A DNA stretch of 64,000 bases from contig NZ_FOVF01000011.1 in the NCBI RefSeq assembly GCF_900115085.1, positions 51,024-115,023 on the forward strand, written 5' to 3'. The stretch is from Dokdonella immobilis. GTDB lineage: Bacteria > Pseudomonadota > Gammaproteobacteria > Xanthomonadales > Rhodanobacteraceae. Made by a program: the position numbers and the translations under genes. Shown here in pieces: positions 8,184 to 21,649 of the stretch. How positions within the stretch are numbered: position 1 is the first letter of the stretch; each line of letters opens with the position of its first letter. Below the pieces are notes generated by a model. It made no database searches. It saw only the letters and a list, made by a program, of their open reading frames with translations, and was not told the DNA's origin.

Positions 8184-11100
8184 CTACATGTTCCGTCGGT
8201 ACTCTCCGCCCACGTCATAGAGCGCGTGGCTGATCTGGCCGAGCGAGTGCGTCTTGACGGCCTCCATCAGCGCTTCGAAGACGTTCTTGCGCTCGCGCGC
8301 CGCCTTCTGCAGATAGCCGAGGCCGTGACCGGTATGCACTTCGCTCGCCTCGTCCTCGTCCGAGGTCGTGGCGTGCGCGTGCGAGGTCTCGCCGGCCGGC
8401 GCCAGCACGTTGCGATTCTTCTGCCAGGCCAGCACGTTGGTGATCTGCTGGCCCTTCTCCTGCTCGGTCGAACGGATCAGCTCGATCTCGGTGACGATGT
8501 CGCTGGCATGCTCCTTCGGCAGGAAGGTGTTGACGCCGACCAGGGGCAAGGAACCGTCGTGCTTCTTGTGTTCGTAGTACATCGACTCTTCCTGGATCTT
8601 GCCGCGCTGGTACATGGTGTCCATCGCGCCGAGCACGCCGCCGCGGTCGCTGATCGCCTCGAACTCCTTGTAGACCGCTTCCTCGACGATGTCGGTGAGC
8701 CTGTCGACGATGAAGCTGCCCTGCCAGGGGTTCTCGCAGAAATTGAGGCCGAGCTCCTTGTTGATGATCATCTGGATCGCCACCGCGCGGCGCACGCTTT
8801 CCTCCGTCGGCGTCGTGATCGCCTCGTCATAGGCATTGGTGTGCAGCGAATTGCAGTTGTCGAACAACGCGTACAGCGCCTGCAGGGTCGTGCGGATGTC
8901 GTTGAACTGGATCTCCTGGGCGTGCAGCGAACGCCCCGAGGTCTGGATGTGGTACTTCATCATCTGGCTGCGCTCGTTGGCGCCGTAGCGCTCGCGCATG
9001 GCGCGCGCCCAGATGCGCCGGGCGACGCGCCCGATCACGGTGTATTCGGGATCCATGCCATTGGAGAAGAAGAAGCTCAGGTTCGGCGCGAAGTCGTCGA
9101 TCTTCATCCCGCGCGCCAGGTAGTACTCGACGATCGTGAAGCCGTTGCTGAGGGTGAAGGCAAGCTGGCTGATCGGGTTCGCCCCGGCCTCGGCGATGTG
9201 GTACCCCGAAATCGACACCGAGTAGAAATTGCGCACTCTCTGGTTGACGAAGTACTGCTGGATGTCACCCATCATGCGCAGGGCGAATTCAGTCGAGAAG
9301 ATGCAGGTGTTCTGCGCCTGGTCCTCCTTGAGGATGTCGGCCTGGACGGTACCACGCACCGAACGCAGGGTTTCGGCCTTGATCCGCGCGTAGGTCTCTG
9401 CATCGACGAGCTGGTCACCGCAGATGCCGAGCAGGCCGAGGCCGAGCCCGTCGTTGCCCGCTGGCAGGTCGCCCGAGTACGTCGGGCGCTCGCGAGCATT
9501 GAAGAACTTCGCGATTTTCTTCTCGGCCTCGGCCCAGCGCTTGCCATCTTCCTTGAGATACAGCTCGACCTGCTGGTCGATCGCCGTGTTCATGAACATC
9601 GAGAGGATAATCGGTGCCGGTCCATTGATCGTCATCGAGACCGAGGTCGTCGGCGCGCACAGGTTGAAGCCCGAATAGAGCTTCTTCATGTCGTCCAGGG
9701 TCGGCACGTTGACCCCGGAATTGCCGATCTTGCCGTAGATGTCCGGCCGCGGCGCCGGATCCTCGCCGTACAAGGTGACCGAATCGAACGCGGTCGACAG
9801 GCGCACCGCTGGCTGGCCGACGCTGAGGTAGTGGAAACGCCGGTTCGTGCGCTCGGGCGTGCCCTCGCCGGCGAACATGCGGATCGGATCCTCGCCGGTG
9901 CGGCGATACGGGTAGACGCCGCCCGTGTAGGGATAGCTTCCGGGCAGGTTCTCCTTCTGCAGGAACACCAGCAGTTCGCCCCAGGACGTATAGGTCGGCG
10001 CGGCGATCTTCGGCACCTTCTGGTGCGACAGCGACTCGCGGTAGTTCTCGACCTTGATCGCCTTGCCGCGCACCTCGTACTCGGTGAACTCGTCGGTGAT
10101 CGATTTCAGGCGCGTCGGCCAGGCGCGCAGTTCGCGCAGCGAATCGGAAGACAGCGCCTGGATGGCGTCGTTGTAGCGCTGGCGCAAACGAGCCGGGATT
10201 GGAGATTCGGGATTGGAGATTCGGACAAGCGCATCGTCGTAGAGTCCGAGTGCTGCAGGCAAATCCGGGTCTTCGAGTTCCTTCAGTGCTTTCCAGAGCG
10301 ACTGGGCGCGATCGGCGATTCCGGCCTGCTTGAGGATCCCGGCATTGATGCCGCGGCCCTGCTCGGCGATTTCGGCGAGATAGCGCACGCGCGCACCGGG
10401 AATCAGTACGGTAGCCCGCGGCTCCTTCAGCGAGGTATCGAGATTGGGCTGGAAGTTGCATCCAGCATTCACGAATCCCGAATCCCCAATCCCCAATCCC
10501 AGCTTGTGCCGTAGCAGACGGCACAAGTTCACGAACATCCAGGTGATACCGGGGTCGTTGAACTGGCTGGCGATGGTCGGATAGACCGGCACTTCGTCGT
10601 CCTTGAGCTGGAACGCGGTTCGATTGCGCTTCCACTGCTTGCGCACGTCACGCAGCGCATCCTCGGCACCACGCTTGTCGAACTTGTTGAGAACGATCAG
10701 CTCGGCGAAGTCGATCATGTCGATCTTCTCGAGCTGGCTGGCCGCGCCGTAGTCGCTGGTCATCACGTACATCGGGAAGTCGACCAGATCGACGATCTCC
10801 GAATCGGACTGGCCGATACCCGCGGTCTCGACGATGACGAGGTCATAGCCCTGGCCCTTGAGGAAGCTCACGCAATCCTTGAGCACGATGCTGGTCGCCG
10901 CGTGCTGGCGCCGCGTCGCCATCGAACGCATGAACACGCGATTGCTGCGCAGTGCATTCATGCGGATGCGGTCGCCGAGCAGGGCGCCGCCGGAACGCCG
11001 CCGCGTCGGATCGACCGCGAGAACGGCGATGCGCATCTTCGGGAACGCATGCAGGAAGCGCAGCAGCAGCTCGTCGACGACACTGGATTTGCCGGCGCCG

Positions 11101-11780
11101 CCGGTGCCTGTGATGCCGACGACCTGGGTCGTCGGACGGGAATGGGGAATGGGGAATGGGGAATGGGCCGGGCCGCTCACCCAGTTCTTGCGCAACTTCA
11201 CCAGTTCCGCTTCGCTGAAATCGCCATTCTCGATCGCGGTCAACATGCGACCGATGCTGATTTCATCGTCGATGCTCGCGGCTTCGACGATTCCCGATTC
11301 CCTACTCCCCATTACCGAGCGCGCGCGCTTCGCGCGCTCGACCACATCCTCGATCATCGCCACGAGGCCCAGGTGCATGCCGTCGTTCGGGTGGTAGATG
11401 CGCTCGACGCCGTAGTCCTGCAGTTCGCGGATTTCTTCCGGCGTGATCGTGCCGCCGCCGCCACCGAAGACACGGATGTGGCCCGCCCCGCGCTCCTTGA
11501 GCATGTCGACCATGTACTTGAAATACTCGACGTGGCCACCCTGGTATGACGACAGCGCAATCGCGTCGGCGTCTTCCTGCAGGGCGGCACGGACCACGTC
11601 CTCGACCGCACGATTGTGGCCGAGGTGAATAACCTCGGCGCCCTGGGCCTGGATCAAGCGGCGCATGATGTTGATCGCGGCGTCGTGACCGTCGAACAGG
11701 CTGGCTGCCGTGACGAACCGCAACGGCGCGCTATCGGTGGTGGCTTCGCTGTCGGGAAGACTCTGGGCGGTCGTGTTCAT
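8184..11780 (-). CDS. icmF: Fused isobutyryl-CoA mutase IcmF (B12 mutase with built-in G-protein chaperone)
   Basis: A 1198-residue adenosylcobalamin enzyme that interconverts isobutyryl-CoA and n-butyryl-CoA. Domain order: B12-binding domain (about 20-150, with DGHD for the lower axial histidine), a MeaI-type GTPase (about 205-425; Walker [10 protein letters not shown]) that loads and protects the cofactor, a linker, and the mutase large domain from about 560 ([16 protein letters not shown] and [12 protein letters not shown]). The phrase order [11 protein letters not shown] and [11 protein letters not shown] matches IcmF rather than methylmalonyl-CoA mutase. The start MNTTAQ is preferred over an extended reading to 11888. 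Four short repeat tracts lie inside the gene, in frame, at domain borders, making the protein about 100 residues longer than the roughly 1090 usual for the family (from memory). No cobalamin riboswitch is seen upstream. Confidence 0.92.
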   Translation of the reverse strand: MNTTAQSLPDSEATTDSAPLRFVTAASLFDGHDAAINIMRRLIQAQGAEVIHLGHNRAVEDVVRAALQEDADAIALSSYQGGHVEYFKYMVDMLKERGAGHIRVFGGGGGTITPEEIRELQDYGVERIYHPNDGMHLGLVAMIEDVVERAKRARSVMGSRESGIVEAASIDDEISIGRMLTAIENGDFSEAELVKLRKNWVSGPAHSPFPIPHSRPTTQVVGITGTGGAGKSSVVDELLLRFLHAFPKMRIAVLAVDPTRRRSGGALLGDRIRMNALRSNRVFMRSMATRRQHAATSIVLKDCVSFLKGQGYDLVIVETAGIGQSDSEIVDLVDFPMYVMTSDYGAASQLEKIDMIDFAELIVLNKFDKRGAEDALRDVRKQWKRNRTAFQLKDDEVPVYPTIASQFNDPGITWMFVNLCRLLRHKLGLGIGDSGFVNAGCNFQPNLDTSLKEPRATVLIPGARVRYLAEIAEQGRGINAGILKQAGIADRAQSLWKALKELEDPDLPAALGLYDDALVRISNPESPIPARLRQRYNDAIQALSSDSLRELRAWPTRLKSITDEFTEYEVRGKAIKVENYRESLSHQKVPKIAAPTYTSWGELLVFLQKENLPGSYPYTGGVYPYRRTGEDPIRMFAGEGTPERTNRRFHYLSVGQPAVRLSTAFDSVTLYGEDPAPRPDIYGKIGNSGVNVPTLDDMKKLYSGFNLCAPTTSVSMTINGPAPIILSMFMNTAIDQQVELYLKEDGKRWAEAEKKIAKFFNARERPTYSGDLPAGNDGLGLGLLGICGDQLVDAETYARIKAETLRSVRGTVQADILKEDQAQNTCIFSTEFALRMMGDIQQYFVNQRVRNFYSVSISGYHIAEAGANPISQLAFTLSNGFTIVEYYLARGMKIDDFAPNLSFFFSNGMDPEYTVIGRVARRIWARAMRERYGANERSQMMKYHIQTSGRSLHAQEIQFNDIRTTLQALYALFDNCNSLHTNAYDEAITTPTEESVRRAVAIQMIINKELGLNFCENPWQGSFIVDRLTDIVEEAVYKEFEAISDRGGVLGAMDTMYQRGKIQEESMYYEHKKHDGSLPLVGVNTFLPKEHASDIVTEIELIRSTEQEKGQQITNVLAWQKNRNVLAPAGETSHAHATTSDEDEASEVHTGHGLGYLQKAARERKNVFEALMEAVKTHSLGQISHALYDVGGEYRRNM
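10195..10224. repeat. In-frame repeat tract in icmF (site A)
   Basis: Two tandem 14-bp units, GGGATTGGAGATTC, followed by GG. On the coding strand it gives the residues [10 protein letters not shown] at about 519-528, in the linker between the G domain and the mutase domain. Simple G-rich tracts of the GGGAATG/GATTC type are scattered through Xanthomonadales genomes, usually between genes. Confidence 0.75.
10473..10500. repeat. In-frame repeat tract in icmF (site B)
   Basis: The plus strand reads as GAATCCC, GAATCCCC, AATCCCC and AATCCC units in series. It encodes [10 protein letters not shown] near residues 427-436, just after the GTPase domain. It belongs to the same repeat family as sites A, C and D. 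Confidence 0.75.
11138..11167. repeat. In-frame repeat tract in icmF (site C)
   Basis: Four tandem heptamers GGGAATG plus GG. It encodes the Pro/His/Ser stretch HSPFPIPHS at about residues 205-214, immediately before the GTPase strand leading to Walker A. The heptamer length is not a multiple of three, so a change in unit number would shift the frame. Confidence 0.8.
11289..11313. repeat. In-frame repeat tract in icmF (site D)
   Basis: GATTCCC, GATTCCC, TACTCCCC and ATT in series, encoding MGSRESGI near residues 156-164, at the end of the B12-binding domain. It is the most degenerate of the four tracts. Confidence 0.7.
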
Positions 11781-11787
11781 GGCGGAT

Positions 11788-11810
11788 TCGGGCTTTTTCG
11801 GAAAGCCCGA
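11788..11810 (-). terminator. 9-bp stem-loop directly before the icmF start codon
   Basis: TCGGGCTTT (11788-11796) pairs with AAAGCCCGA (11802-11810) around a five-base loop. It lies between the GGDEF-EAL stop at 11911 and the icmF ATG at 11780, only seven bases from the start codon, where a ribosome binding site would be expected; no clear SD is present. It may end transcription from the upstream gene, although there is no T-run, or control icmF translation. Confidence 0.4.
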
Positions 11811-11910
11811 TTCTACCGCGTCGACCGCTCCCATCGCAGGCGTCGGCTGCCCCTGAGGTCGCCCAAGGTGCTGCCGGTCCTCACGCAACGTCGCCGCGAA
11901 CCGCGGCCGA

Positions 11911-14823
11911 TCAGGCTGTTTCCGCCGGAAAATCGTCGATCAGCGTCGGCAGCGAAAACAGGAAACCCTGCCCGATCGTGCAACCCAGAGCCAGCAGGGC
12001 ATCACGCTGCGCGGGCGTTTCCACGCCCTCGGCAATCACCTCGACATCGAGCGATTCGGCCAGGGCGATGATGGCGCGGACTACCGCCGGGCTGCTGCCT
12101 TCGGTGGCGAGATCGGCGACGAAAGACTTGTCGATCTTCAGCGAATGGATCGGAAAACGATGCAGATAGCTCAGCGAGGAATAACCGGTACCGAAATCGT
12201 CGAGCTGGACAAGGACCCCGGCCTGACGCAGGCGCAGCAGGATCTCGCGCGTCTGTTCGGGCTGGTCGAGCAATGCGCCCTCCGTCACCTCGAGGCGGAC
12301 CCGATGCGGCTGCAACCCGCTGTTTTCGATCGTACGCAAGGCGATCTCATCGAAATCCGGGACGCGCAGCCGTCGCGCTGACACATTGATCGAGACATAG
12401 GTCGACTCGGGCAGGCGCTGTGCCTGTTCGCAGGCCATCGCGAACATCTGCCAGTCAATCTGCTCTATGCAGCCGTTTTCCTCCGCCGCATTGAGGAAGT
12501 CCGCCGGCAGCAGCAAACCGCGGGTCGGATGCTTCCAGCGCAGCAGGGCTTCATAGCCCAGGATCCTGCCGGTCTCCAGCGATACGATCGACTGGAAGTG
12601 TGGCTCGAATTCGCGGCGCACCAGTGCATGGCGCAAGTCGCCTTCCAGGTCCAGCGCCCGCATCGCTTCGGCGCGCAACTGCTCATCGAAGATCTCGTGG
12701 CACTGCCGCCCCCGGGCCTTGGCGCGGTACATCGCGGTATCGGCGTCGCGCAGCAACTCTTCGGCCCGTGTGTAATGGGTATCGGCGTAGGCGATGCCGA
12801 TGCTGGCTGAGGTGAACATTTCCTTGTTGGCGACGCGGATGGGATCGTTCAGGCCCTCGAGCACGCGCTCGGCGATATGGATCGCGAGCTTGGGCTCCGG
12901 CAGATTGTCGATGAGCACGGCAAACTCGTCGCCGCCGAGCCGGGCGACCATGTAGGGGGCACAGGCGCTGGCCAGACGCAGGGCCGCCTGCTTGAGCATC
13001 TCGTCGCCGACCAGGTGGCCGACGCTGTCGTTGACCACCTTGAAGCGATCGAGGTCGAGAAACAGCACCGCATAGCTGCGGGTCGGGTCATCCTGGTAAC
13101 GGGTCAGCGCAGTGCCGAGCCGCTGCAGCAACAGGGCGCGATTCGGCAGCCCGGTCAGCGCGTCGTGAAACGCCTCATGGGTCAGCCGTGCTTCGATGCG
13201 CTTGCGCTCGAGGATCTGCGAGGTGAGGTCGCGATTGGCGTGAGCCAGGGCGCGGGTTCGTTCCTCGACGCGCGCCTCCAGCTCCACGTTGTCATGGATC
13301 AGCGAGTCCTGGGCGCGCTTGCGCTCGAGGCCATTGGCGATGTGATAGGCGACGAAGGTCAGCAGTTCCTGGTCACGTACGGTGAAGGGCGCGTCGGCCG
13401 AATAGCTCTGCACGGCGAGTACGCCAACGGTGCGCTCGTTGCAGATCAGGGGGACGCCGAGCCAGTAGCTGGCCCGGGTGCCGAAGCGCTGGACGTTGCC
13501 GGAGCCGACCAGCGCATCGATGCTGGCGCGATCGGCAAGCAAGGCACGGCCAGTCTTCAGCACGTATTCGGTCATGCCGTTGGCCATCGGTCGGCGGGGC
13601 CGCACCGGATTGATCTCGTCGACCGAGTACGGAAATTCCAGCTCCTGTCCGCCATCGGCGATCAGGGCGATATAGAAATTGCGCGCGTTCAGAAGTTCGC
13701 CGACGATGGCGTGCACGCTGGCGTAGAAATCCTCCATCGATTCGCCGGCGGCCGCGCATTCGGCGATACGGAAAAGGGCGCGCTGCAGGCGTTCACCGCG
13801 CTGCCGCTCGGCAACCTCCAACTGCAGCTCCTCGTTGGCCCTGGCCAGTTCCTGGGTGCGTTCGGCGACGCGCTTCTCGAGCTCGGTCTTGGCCTGCTTG
13901 CGTTCGAGGGCGGTGAGGATGTGCTGGGCCACGTAGTTGAGGATGGCGCGGTCTTCCTCGGAATAACGCGTGTCGGGCAGGTAACTCTGCACGACGATCG
14001 CACCGCGGATGGCCGCGGTCGCGCCGATCATGGGCACGCCGAGCCAGTCCTCGCTGTCGGGACCGAAGCGCTCGTCGCGCGCGATGTTGAGTTTGGCGCG
14101 AATCTGCGCGGACGGACCCATCTGCGACTCGCCGCTGCGCAACATGGCCAGGGTCACGCTACCCGGCAGGTCGCAGGCGGCAATCTCGTCGTCGGGATTG
14201 ACGAAGTCGCTGTCGACGGTATCGACGAAATAGAGAAAGCGCAGGCTATCGCGCTCGGGCTCGTAGAGCGCGATGAAGAAGTTTTCTGCATACATGAGCC
14301 AGCCGACGATCTCGTGGATGCCACGCAACATGTCGGGCATGTCGAGGTCGGAACTGGCCATGTTGGCAATCGCGAACAGGGCACGTTGCACATGCTCGGC
14401 GCGCTCGAGCCGGTGAACCGAATGGGCCAGTGAATCGCGCTCCAGCAGGCGTTCGGCAACATGGGCGACATCGGAAAGGAACTGGTCCCACTCCCCTGCG
14501 CCCGGCACGGCGACGCGGATTCCCGGCCGCCACGACAGCTCGGCGCGCGTTCCATTCGATGCACTGAACAATGGAATGCGACGGATGTCAGCGCCTTCGA
14601 GGCAGATGTCGGGCGAGCGCCCCGAGGATTCACTGCGCCCGTCGGCGTGGATGCGCTCCGTATTCCAGGAGATGCTCAGGGCCTGCACACCGAACTGCGA
14701 CTCGGCCTCGTCGGCCGCCATAAGGCCCAGCGCAACCATGTCGGACACGCGCAGAAGCTCGCGGACGAATGGCTTGCCCGCCCAGTCAAGGTCGCTCTTG
14801 CGCTTCTCGTTCGTTGAAGACAT
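11911..14823 (-). CDS. GAF-GAF-GGDEF-EAL cyclic di-GMP signalling protein
   Basis: A 970-residue cytoplasmic protein. An N-terminal sensory segment (1-130) precedes GAF 1 (about 145-310), a coiled coil ([15 protein letters not shown]), GAF 2 (about 345-505), a second coiled coil, a GGDEF domain (about 545-705) and an EAL domain (about 720-965). The cyclase motif is intact ([10 protein letters not shown]) but the RxxD inhibitory site expected just before it is absent. The phosphodiesterase side is also intact: [39 protein letters not shown] and QGF are all present. Both making and breaking cyclic di-GMP are therefore possible. GAF domains suggest small-molecule control. It sits some 7-13 kb from the RpfG and PilZ genes, which use the same messenger. 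Confidence 0.92.
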   Translation of the reverse strand: MSSTNEKRKSDLDWAGKPFVRELLRVSDMVALGLMAADEAESQFGVQALSISWNTERIHADGRSESSGRSPDICLEGADIRRIPLFSASNGTRAELSWRPGIRVAVPGAGEWDQFLSDVAHVAERLLERDSLAHSVHRLERAEHVQRALFAIANMASSDLDMPDMLRGIHEIVGWLMYAENFFIALYEPERDSLRFLYFVDTVDSDFVNPDDEIAACDLPGSVTLAMLRSGESQMGPSAQIRAKLNIARDERFGPDSEDWLGVPMIGATAAIRGAIVVQSYLPDTRYSEEDRAILNYVAQHILTALERKQAKTELEKRVAERTQELARANEELQLEVAERQRGERLQRALFRIAECAAAGESMEDFYASVHAIVGELLNARNFYIALIADGGQELEFPYSVDEINPVRPRRPMANGMTEYVLKTGRALLADRASIDALVGSGNVQRFGTRASYWLGVPLICNERTVGVLAVQSYSADAPFTVRDQELLTFVAYHIANGLERKRAQDSLIHDNVELEARVEERTRALAHANRDLTSQILERKRIEARLTHEAFHDALTGLPNRALLLQRLGTALTRYQDDPTRSYAVLFLDLDRFKVVNDSVGHLVGDEMLKQAALRLASACAPYMVARLGGDEFAVLIDNLPEPKLAIHIAERVLEGLNDPIRVANKEMFTSASIGIAYADTHYTRAEELLRDADTAMYRAKARGRQCHEIFDEQLRAEAMRALDLEGDLRHALVRREFEPHFQSIVSLETGRILGYEALLRWKHPTRGLLLPADFLNAAEENGCIEQIDWQMFAMACEQAQRLPESTYVSINVSARRLRVPDFDEIALRTIENSGLQPHRVRLEVTEGALLDQPEQTREILLRLRQAGVLVQLDDFGTGYSSLSYLHRFPIHSLKIDKSFVADLATEGSSPAVVRAIIALAESLDVEVIAEGVETPAQRDALLALGCTIGQGFLFSLPTLIDDFPAETA

Positions 14824-15230
14824 CAGTTCGCGACCCGCCTCCGCAACGGGTCATTGCCTACTCAAGCCCACGGCCGGCCGGTGGACCGCTGTGTAAATCG
14901 ATACTGCGTACTCTAGCCCGGATTATTCATGAATTTCACGCGCCCTCGCTTGTCCCTTGAATCCACGCGGCTTTTCGCTCATTCGGCGATAGGACCCGCT
15001 ATCCCCTCAATCGCGAAAAACCGCCTGAATCCAAGGTCCAGCGCGATCATCGCGCGAATTCACGAGTAATCCGGGCCAGGCACGGACTGCATGCAGCGCG
15101 GTCACCGCTGGCTTTCCGGCTGCAGGATCAAGGCAACTGGACCAGGCCCCCTCGCGGCGACACCGGTGCGGGCGACCAACCCACACGCGCACAGGCCAGC
15201 AGCGACCGTACATCGACGGTCCGGATTCGC

Positions 15231-15254
15231 AAAGGCCCGGCGTGCGACCGGGCC
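15231..15254 (-). terminator. Terminator-like hairpin after acnB
   Basis: On the minus strand GGCCCGG, a seven-base loop and CCGGGCC are followed by TTT, 32 bases beyond the acnB stop codon. The wider gap, 14824-15285, has no supported gene. It also contains a small palindrome GCGCGATCATCGCGC (15041-15055) and presumably the promoter of the GGDEF-EAL gene. Confidence 0.5.
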
Positions 15255-15285
15255 TCCGACACCGCAGCATAGTCGCTGTTCGGCC

Positions 15286-17871
15286 TCAAACAGTGACTGT
15301 ACCCGCGATTTCCGTGTAGTCCCCGATCTGGTCGAAATTCATGTAGCGGTAGATCCGCTGACTGTCGGCATCGATGACACCGATGGCCGCCAGGTACTCC
15401 TGCCTGCTCGGAATCTTCCCGAGTCGCGAGCAGATGGCCGCGAGTTCGGCCGAGCCCAGGTAGACATTGGCGTTCTTGCCGAGGCGGTTCGGGAAGTTGC
15501 GGGTGCTGGTCGAGAAGACCGTGGCCCCCTCGCGGACCTGGGCCTGGTTGCCCATGCACAGCGAACAGCCCGGCATTTCCATGCGCGCACCGGCCGTACC
15601 GAAGGTTCCATAATGGCCTTCCCGGGTCAGTTCGGCCGCATCCATCTTGGTTGGCGGCGCGACCCACAGCTTGGTCGGAATGTCGCGTCTGCCTTCGAGC
15701 AGCTTCGAGGCGGCGCGGAAGTGACCGATGTTGGTCATGCACGAGCCGATGAAGACTTCGTCGATTTTCGCGCCAGCGACCTCAGACAACGTCTTCACGT
15801 CGTCCGGATCGTTCGGGCAGGCCACGATCGGTTCGTGTACGTCGGCCAGGTCGATCTCGATCACCGCGGCATATTCGGCGTCGGCGTCGGCAGCGAGCAG
15901 TTGCGGATCGGCCAGCCACGCTTGCATGGCCTGGATGCGGCGCGTGAGGCTGCGCACGTCCTTGTAGCCCTGGGCGATCATCCATTTCAGCATGACCACG
16001 TTGCTGTTGAGGTATTCGATGATCGGCGCCTTGTCGAGGTGCACCGTGCAACCGGCCGCGGACCGCTCGGCCGAGGCATCGGAGAGTTCGAAGGCCTGCT
16101 CGACCTTGAGGTTGGGCAGGCCCTCGATTTCGAGGATGCGCCCGGAGAACACGTTCTTCTTGCCCTTCTTCTCGACCGTGAGCAGGCCGGCCTTGATCGC
16201 ATAGAGGGGGATGGCGTTGACCAGGTCGCGCAGGGTGACGCCGGGCTGCAGTTCGCCCTTGAAGCGCACCAGCACCGACTCGGGCATGTCGAGCGGCATG
16301 ACCCCGGTGGCCGCGGCAAAGGCGACCAGGCCGGAACCGGCCGGAAACGAAATGCCGATCGGGAAGCGGGTGTGCGAGTCGCCGCCGGTACCGACCGTGT
16401 CGGGCAGCAGCATGCGATTGAGCCAGGAATGGATGATGCCGTCGCCGGGCCGCAACGGGATGCCACCGCGGGTGCTGATGAAGTCGGGCAACTCGTGGTG
16501 CATGGTCACGTCGACCGGCTTCGGGTAGGCCGCGGTATGGCAGAACGACTGCATGACGAGGTCGGCGCTGAACCCGAGACAGGCAAGGTCCTTGAGCTCG
16601 TCGCGGGTCATCGGGCCGGTGGTGTCCTGCGATCCGACCGAGGTCATGCGCGGCTCGCAGTAGGTGCCGGGACGCACGCCCTGCCCCTCCGGCAGGCCAC
16701 AGGCGCGACCGACCATCTTCTGGGCCAGGCTGAAGCCCCTGCTACTGCTGGCCGGACTCTCCGGCAGACGGAACAGGGTCGATGCCGGCAAACCGAGCGC
16801 CTCTCGCGCGCGGGCAGTCAGGCCGCGCCCGATGATCAGTGGAATTCGGCCACCGGCGCGCACCTCGTCGAACAGCACCTCGGACTTGACCTTGAACTCG
16901 GCGATCACCTCGCCATCCTTCAGCGCCTTTCCCTCGTAGGGGCGCAATTCGACGACATCGCCCATCGCCATCCGGCTGACATCGAGTTCGATCGGCAACG
17001 CCCCGGCGTCCTCCATGGTGTTGTAGAAGATCGGCGCGATCTTGCCGCCGAGGCAGACGCCCCCAAAGCGCTTGTTCGGGATATACGGTATGTCCTGACC
17101 GGTGAACCAGAGTACCGAGTTGGTCGCCGACTTGCGGCTCGAGCCGGTGCCGACCACGTCGCCGACATAGGCGACGAGATGGCCTTTCCGCTTGAGCGAC
17201 TCGATGAAGGCGACCGGACCGCGCTTGCCGTCCTCTTCCGGGTCGATGCCCTCGCGCCGGTTCTTGAGCATGGCCAGCGCATGCAGCGGGATGTCGGGTC
17301 GCGTCGTCGCGTCGGGCGCCGGCGAGAGGTCGTCGGTATTGGTTTCACCGCTGACCTTGAACACCGTGATCGTCAGCGACTCCGGAACTTCGGGCCGGCT
17401 GGTGAACCACTCGCCGTCGGCCCAGCTCTGCAATACGCCACGGGCGTGCGCATTGCCGTTGTCGGCCTTCTCCTTGACGTCGTGGAAGGCATCGAACATG
17501 AGCAGGGTCTTCTTCAACGCCTCGGCGGCGCTGGCACCCAGCGTGGCGTGGTCGAGCAGCTCGACCAAGGGATGGATGTTGTAGCCTCCGAGCATGGTGC
17601 CGAGCAGTTCGGTCGCCCGTTGCGGGGAGATCAAGGCGCAATGCTCGGTGCCGAAGGCCAGCGCGGCCAGCCACGAGGCTTTGACCCTGGCCGCATCATC
17701 GACGCCGGCCGGAACCCGATTCGTGATCAGGTCGAGCAGGAATTCCGCATCGGCGCCGACCGGCCCCTTCAGCAGTTCGATGACTTGGGAAGTCTGCTGC
17801 GCGCTCAGCGGCAGCGGCGGAATGCCCAGCGCGGCGCGCTCGGCAACGTGTTGGCGGTAGGTCGAGAGCAT
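15286..17871 (-). CDS. acnB: Aconitate hydratase B (rpfA in Xanthomonas)
   Basis: The 861-residue product (E. coli AcnB is 865) interconverts citrate and isocitrate in the TCA cycle. The start MLSTYRQHV matches the family; the longer reading to 18213 is Arg/Cys-rich and overlaps acnA. The N-terminal HEAT-like and swivel domains (1-380) contain [14 protein letters not shown] and [11 protein letters not shown]. The C-terminal part holds the iron-sulfur cysteines, visible in SCMTNIGHF and in GCSLCMGN, plus GGDSHTRFP. AcnB is also a known iron-responsive RNA-binding protein, and its Xanthomonas counterpart was described as rpfA. It is divergent from acnA. Confidence 0.95.
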   Translation of the reverse strand: MLSTYRQHVAERAALGIPPLPLSAQQTSQVIELLKGPVGADAEFLLDLITNRVPAGVDDAARVKASWLAALAFGTEHCALISPQRATELLGTMLGGYNIHPLVELLDHATLGASAAEALKKTLLMFDAFHDVKEKADNGNAHARGVLQSWADGEWFTSRPEVPESLTITVFKVSGETNTDDLSPAPDATTRPDIPLHALAMLKNRREGIDPEEDGKRGPVAFIESLKRKGHLVAYVGDVVGTGSSRKSATNSVLWFTGQDIPYIPNKRFGGVCLGGKIAPIFYNTMEDAGALPIELDVSRMAMGDVVELRPYEGKALKDGEVIAEFKVKSEVLFDEVRAGGRIPLIIGRGLTARAREALGLPASTLFRLPESPASSSRGFSLAQKMVGRACGLPEGQGVRPGTYCEPRMTSVGSQDTTGPMTRDELKDLACLGFSADLVMQSFCHTAAYPKPVDVTMHHELPDFISTRGGIPLRPGDGIIHSWLNRMLLPDTVGTGGDSHTRFPIGISFPAGSGLVAFAAATGVMPLDMPESVLVRFKGELQPGVTLRDLVNAIPLYAIKAGLLTVEKKGKKNVFSGRILEIEGLPNLKVEQAFELSDASAERSAAGCTVHLDKAPIIEYLNSNVVMLKWMIAQGYKDVRSLTRRIQAMQAWLADPQLLAADADAEYAAVIEIDLADVHEPIVACPNDPDDVKTLSEVAGAKIDEVFIGSCMTNIGHFRAASKLLEGRRDIPTKLWVAPPTKMDAAELTREGHYGTFGTAGARMEMPGCSLCMGNQAQVREGATVFSTSTRNFPNRLGKNANVYLGSAELAAICSRLGKIPSRQEYLAAIGVIDADSQRIYRYMNFDQIGDYTEIAGTVTV

Positions 17872-18191
17872 GACGTTCTTCCGTGGGCAGGCCTGATCGA
17901 CACTGGCGCGGCCGCAAGGACGGCGGGCGCAGCGTCGGCATCGAAGCAGGCGGGACTGGCGGAAGCCCGGGACAGTCTGGCGAGGCGCTTCCGTGGCCGG
18001 CGATTTTAGCGTTTCCGTGGACTTGCCTGCAACGCGACAGGCGTCAGCCTGGCCCCGCCCGGGGCATCGGCGATGCCGATGCCCGCTTCCTTCGGAGGCA
18101 ACGGCCGCGACCGATACGGCGCTTCGCGATACGATAGCCATCGCAGCAGACGCCCGCACAGGCCAGCCCCTTCTCAGCCAGGAGAATCGCC
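17872..18191. promoter_or_regulatory. Divergent acnB/acnA control region
   Basis: These 320 bases separate the two aconitase starts and must hold both promoters; I cannot pick convincing -35/-10 pairs. A strong hairpin is visible: GGGCATCGG (18062-18070), loop CGATG, CCGATGCCC (18076-18084), in the acnA leader. AGGAGA at 18180-18185 is the acnA ribosome binding site. Confidence 0.5.
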
Positions 18192-20930
<2,739 letters not shown>

Positions 20931-20953
20931 GGAGGGCCAGGACCACGTCAGGA

Positions 20954-20977
20954 GCGTGCGCGCTGCAGCGCGCACGC
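20954..20977. terminator. Perfect 24-bp palindrome between convergent genes
   Basis: GCGTGCGCGCTG is followed immediately by its exact reverse complement, giving a 12-bp GC-rich stem. It lies 23 bases after the acnA stop and two bases after the end of the lipoprotein gene that comes from the other side. It is best read as a shared bidirectional terminator, although neither side has a T-run. Confidence 0.55.
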
Positions 20978-20979
20978 GC

Positions 20980-21465
20980 TCAAAGCAGCTGCTCCCAGCG
21001 CGCGTTTACACACAGCCAGCGCCCGGATTGCCTGCGCCACCCGCTGACGATGCGGTACATGGCGCCGCGCTCTGGCAGCCATCGCCCGCTGCCACCGGTG
21101 AAGGTCGCGGTCACTTGCACGGTGGCCCGCGAATCCTGGAGTTCGACGTCGATCGGTCCAAGGCTGACGCCTATGCGGGCGTTGGCGAGTACCTGTCCCC
21201 GGAGCACGTTGTGCAGGCCCTCGCGATCGACGCCGCCCTGCGCGCCGGTGAAGTCATCCGCGATGTGGCGCATGAAGTCCGCGGGCTTGCCGGCCTCCAT
21301 GGCCTCCTGCATTTCCGCCAGGGCGGCCCGCAACTGCTGCTCGTCGGAGGGTCGCGAGCAGGCAGGCATGCCGACGGCGAAAATCAGCGCCAGCAGCGCC
21401 AGCGCGGCATACTGGGAGCGACGCGGCTTGCCCGGCCCTGTGGAGTGCGGTCTTTGCGATGACAC
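20980..21465 (-). CDS. Putative lipoprotein with NTF2-like (SnoaL-like) domain
   Basis: A 161-residue protein. After a basic N-terminus comes a hydrophobic segment (YAALALLALIFAVGMPAC) ending in a lipobox-like GMPAC, so Cys36 is the likely lipidated residue. The mature part begins LRAALAEMQEAMEAGKPADFM and has the alternating helix and strand pattern of nuclear transport factor 2-like proteins (HIADDFTG, then VTATFTGG and RIVSGWRRQSGRW). It is convergent with acnA and divergent from rpfB. A gene of this type next to rpfB is familiar from related genomes, but its function is not known. Confidence 0.75.
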   Translation of the reverse strand: MSSQRPHSTGPGKPRRSQYAALALLALIFAVGMPACSRPSDEQQLRAALAEMQEAMEAGKPADFMRHIADDFTGAQGGVDREGLHNVLRGQVLANARIGVSLGPIDVELQDSRATVQVTATFTGGSGRWLPERGAMYRIVSGWRRQSGRWLCVNARWEQLL

Positions 21466-21601
21466 GGGGTGCCTCCTTGATCCTGCAGTTGCCTCGTCGG
21501 CCAGCGGGAAGACGCTGCACTGCGCCTTGATGCCGGTTCTACCACTGTGTTGGAATCATGCGGATACGCACGCGTACGGGCTCGATGGTATATGAGATTA
21601 C

Positions 21602-21625
21602 GCGCAGGCCCCATTGGCCTTGCGC
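21602..21625 (+). promoter_or_regulatory. Stem-loop in the rpfB leader
   Basis: GCGCA-GGCC, loop CCATT, GGCC-T-TGCGC form a nine-pair stem with one bulge, ending 24 bases before the rpfB ATG. A TATAT sequence around 21587-21592 could be part of a promoter. The meaning of the hairpin is not known. Confidence 0.35.
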
Positions 21626-21649
21626 GCGGCTGGAAACACTGGAGGACGC

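Noticed and set aside
8226..10514. Open frame of 762 codons on the plus strand opposite icmF
   Set aside because: Antisense shadow in high-GC DNA. The icmF reading contains all expected motifs.
11781..11910. Cobalamin riboswitch upstream of the B12-dependent icmF
   Set aside because: The gap is only 130 bases and lacks the conserved B12-box; only a simple hairpin is present.
15007..15270. 87-codon minus-strand frame after acnB
   Set aside because: Cys/Arg/Trp-rich composition, covers the acnB terminator hairpin, no ribosome binding site.
15091..18009. Open frame of 972 codons on the plus strand opposite acnB
   Set aside because: Antisense shadow; no recognisable domains, and acnB is unambiguous.
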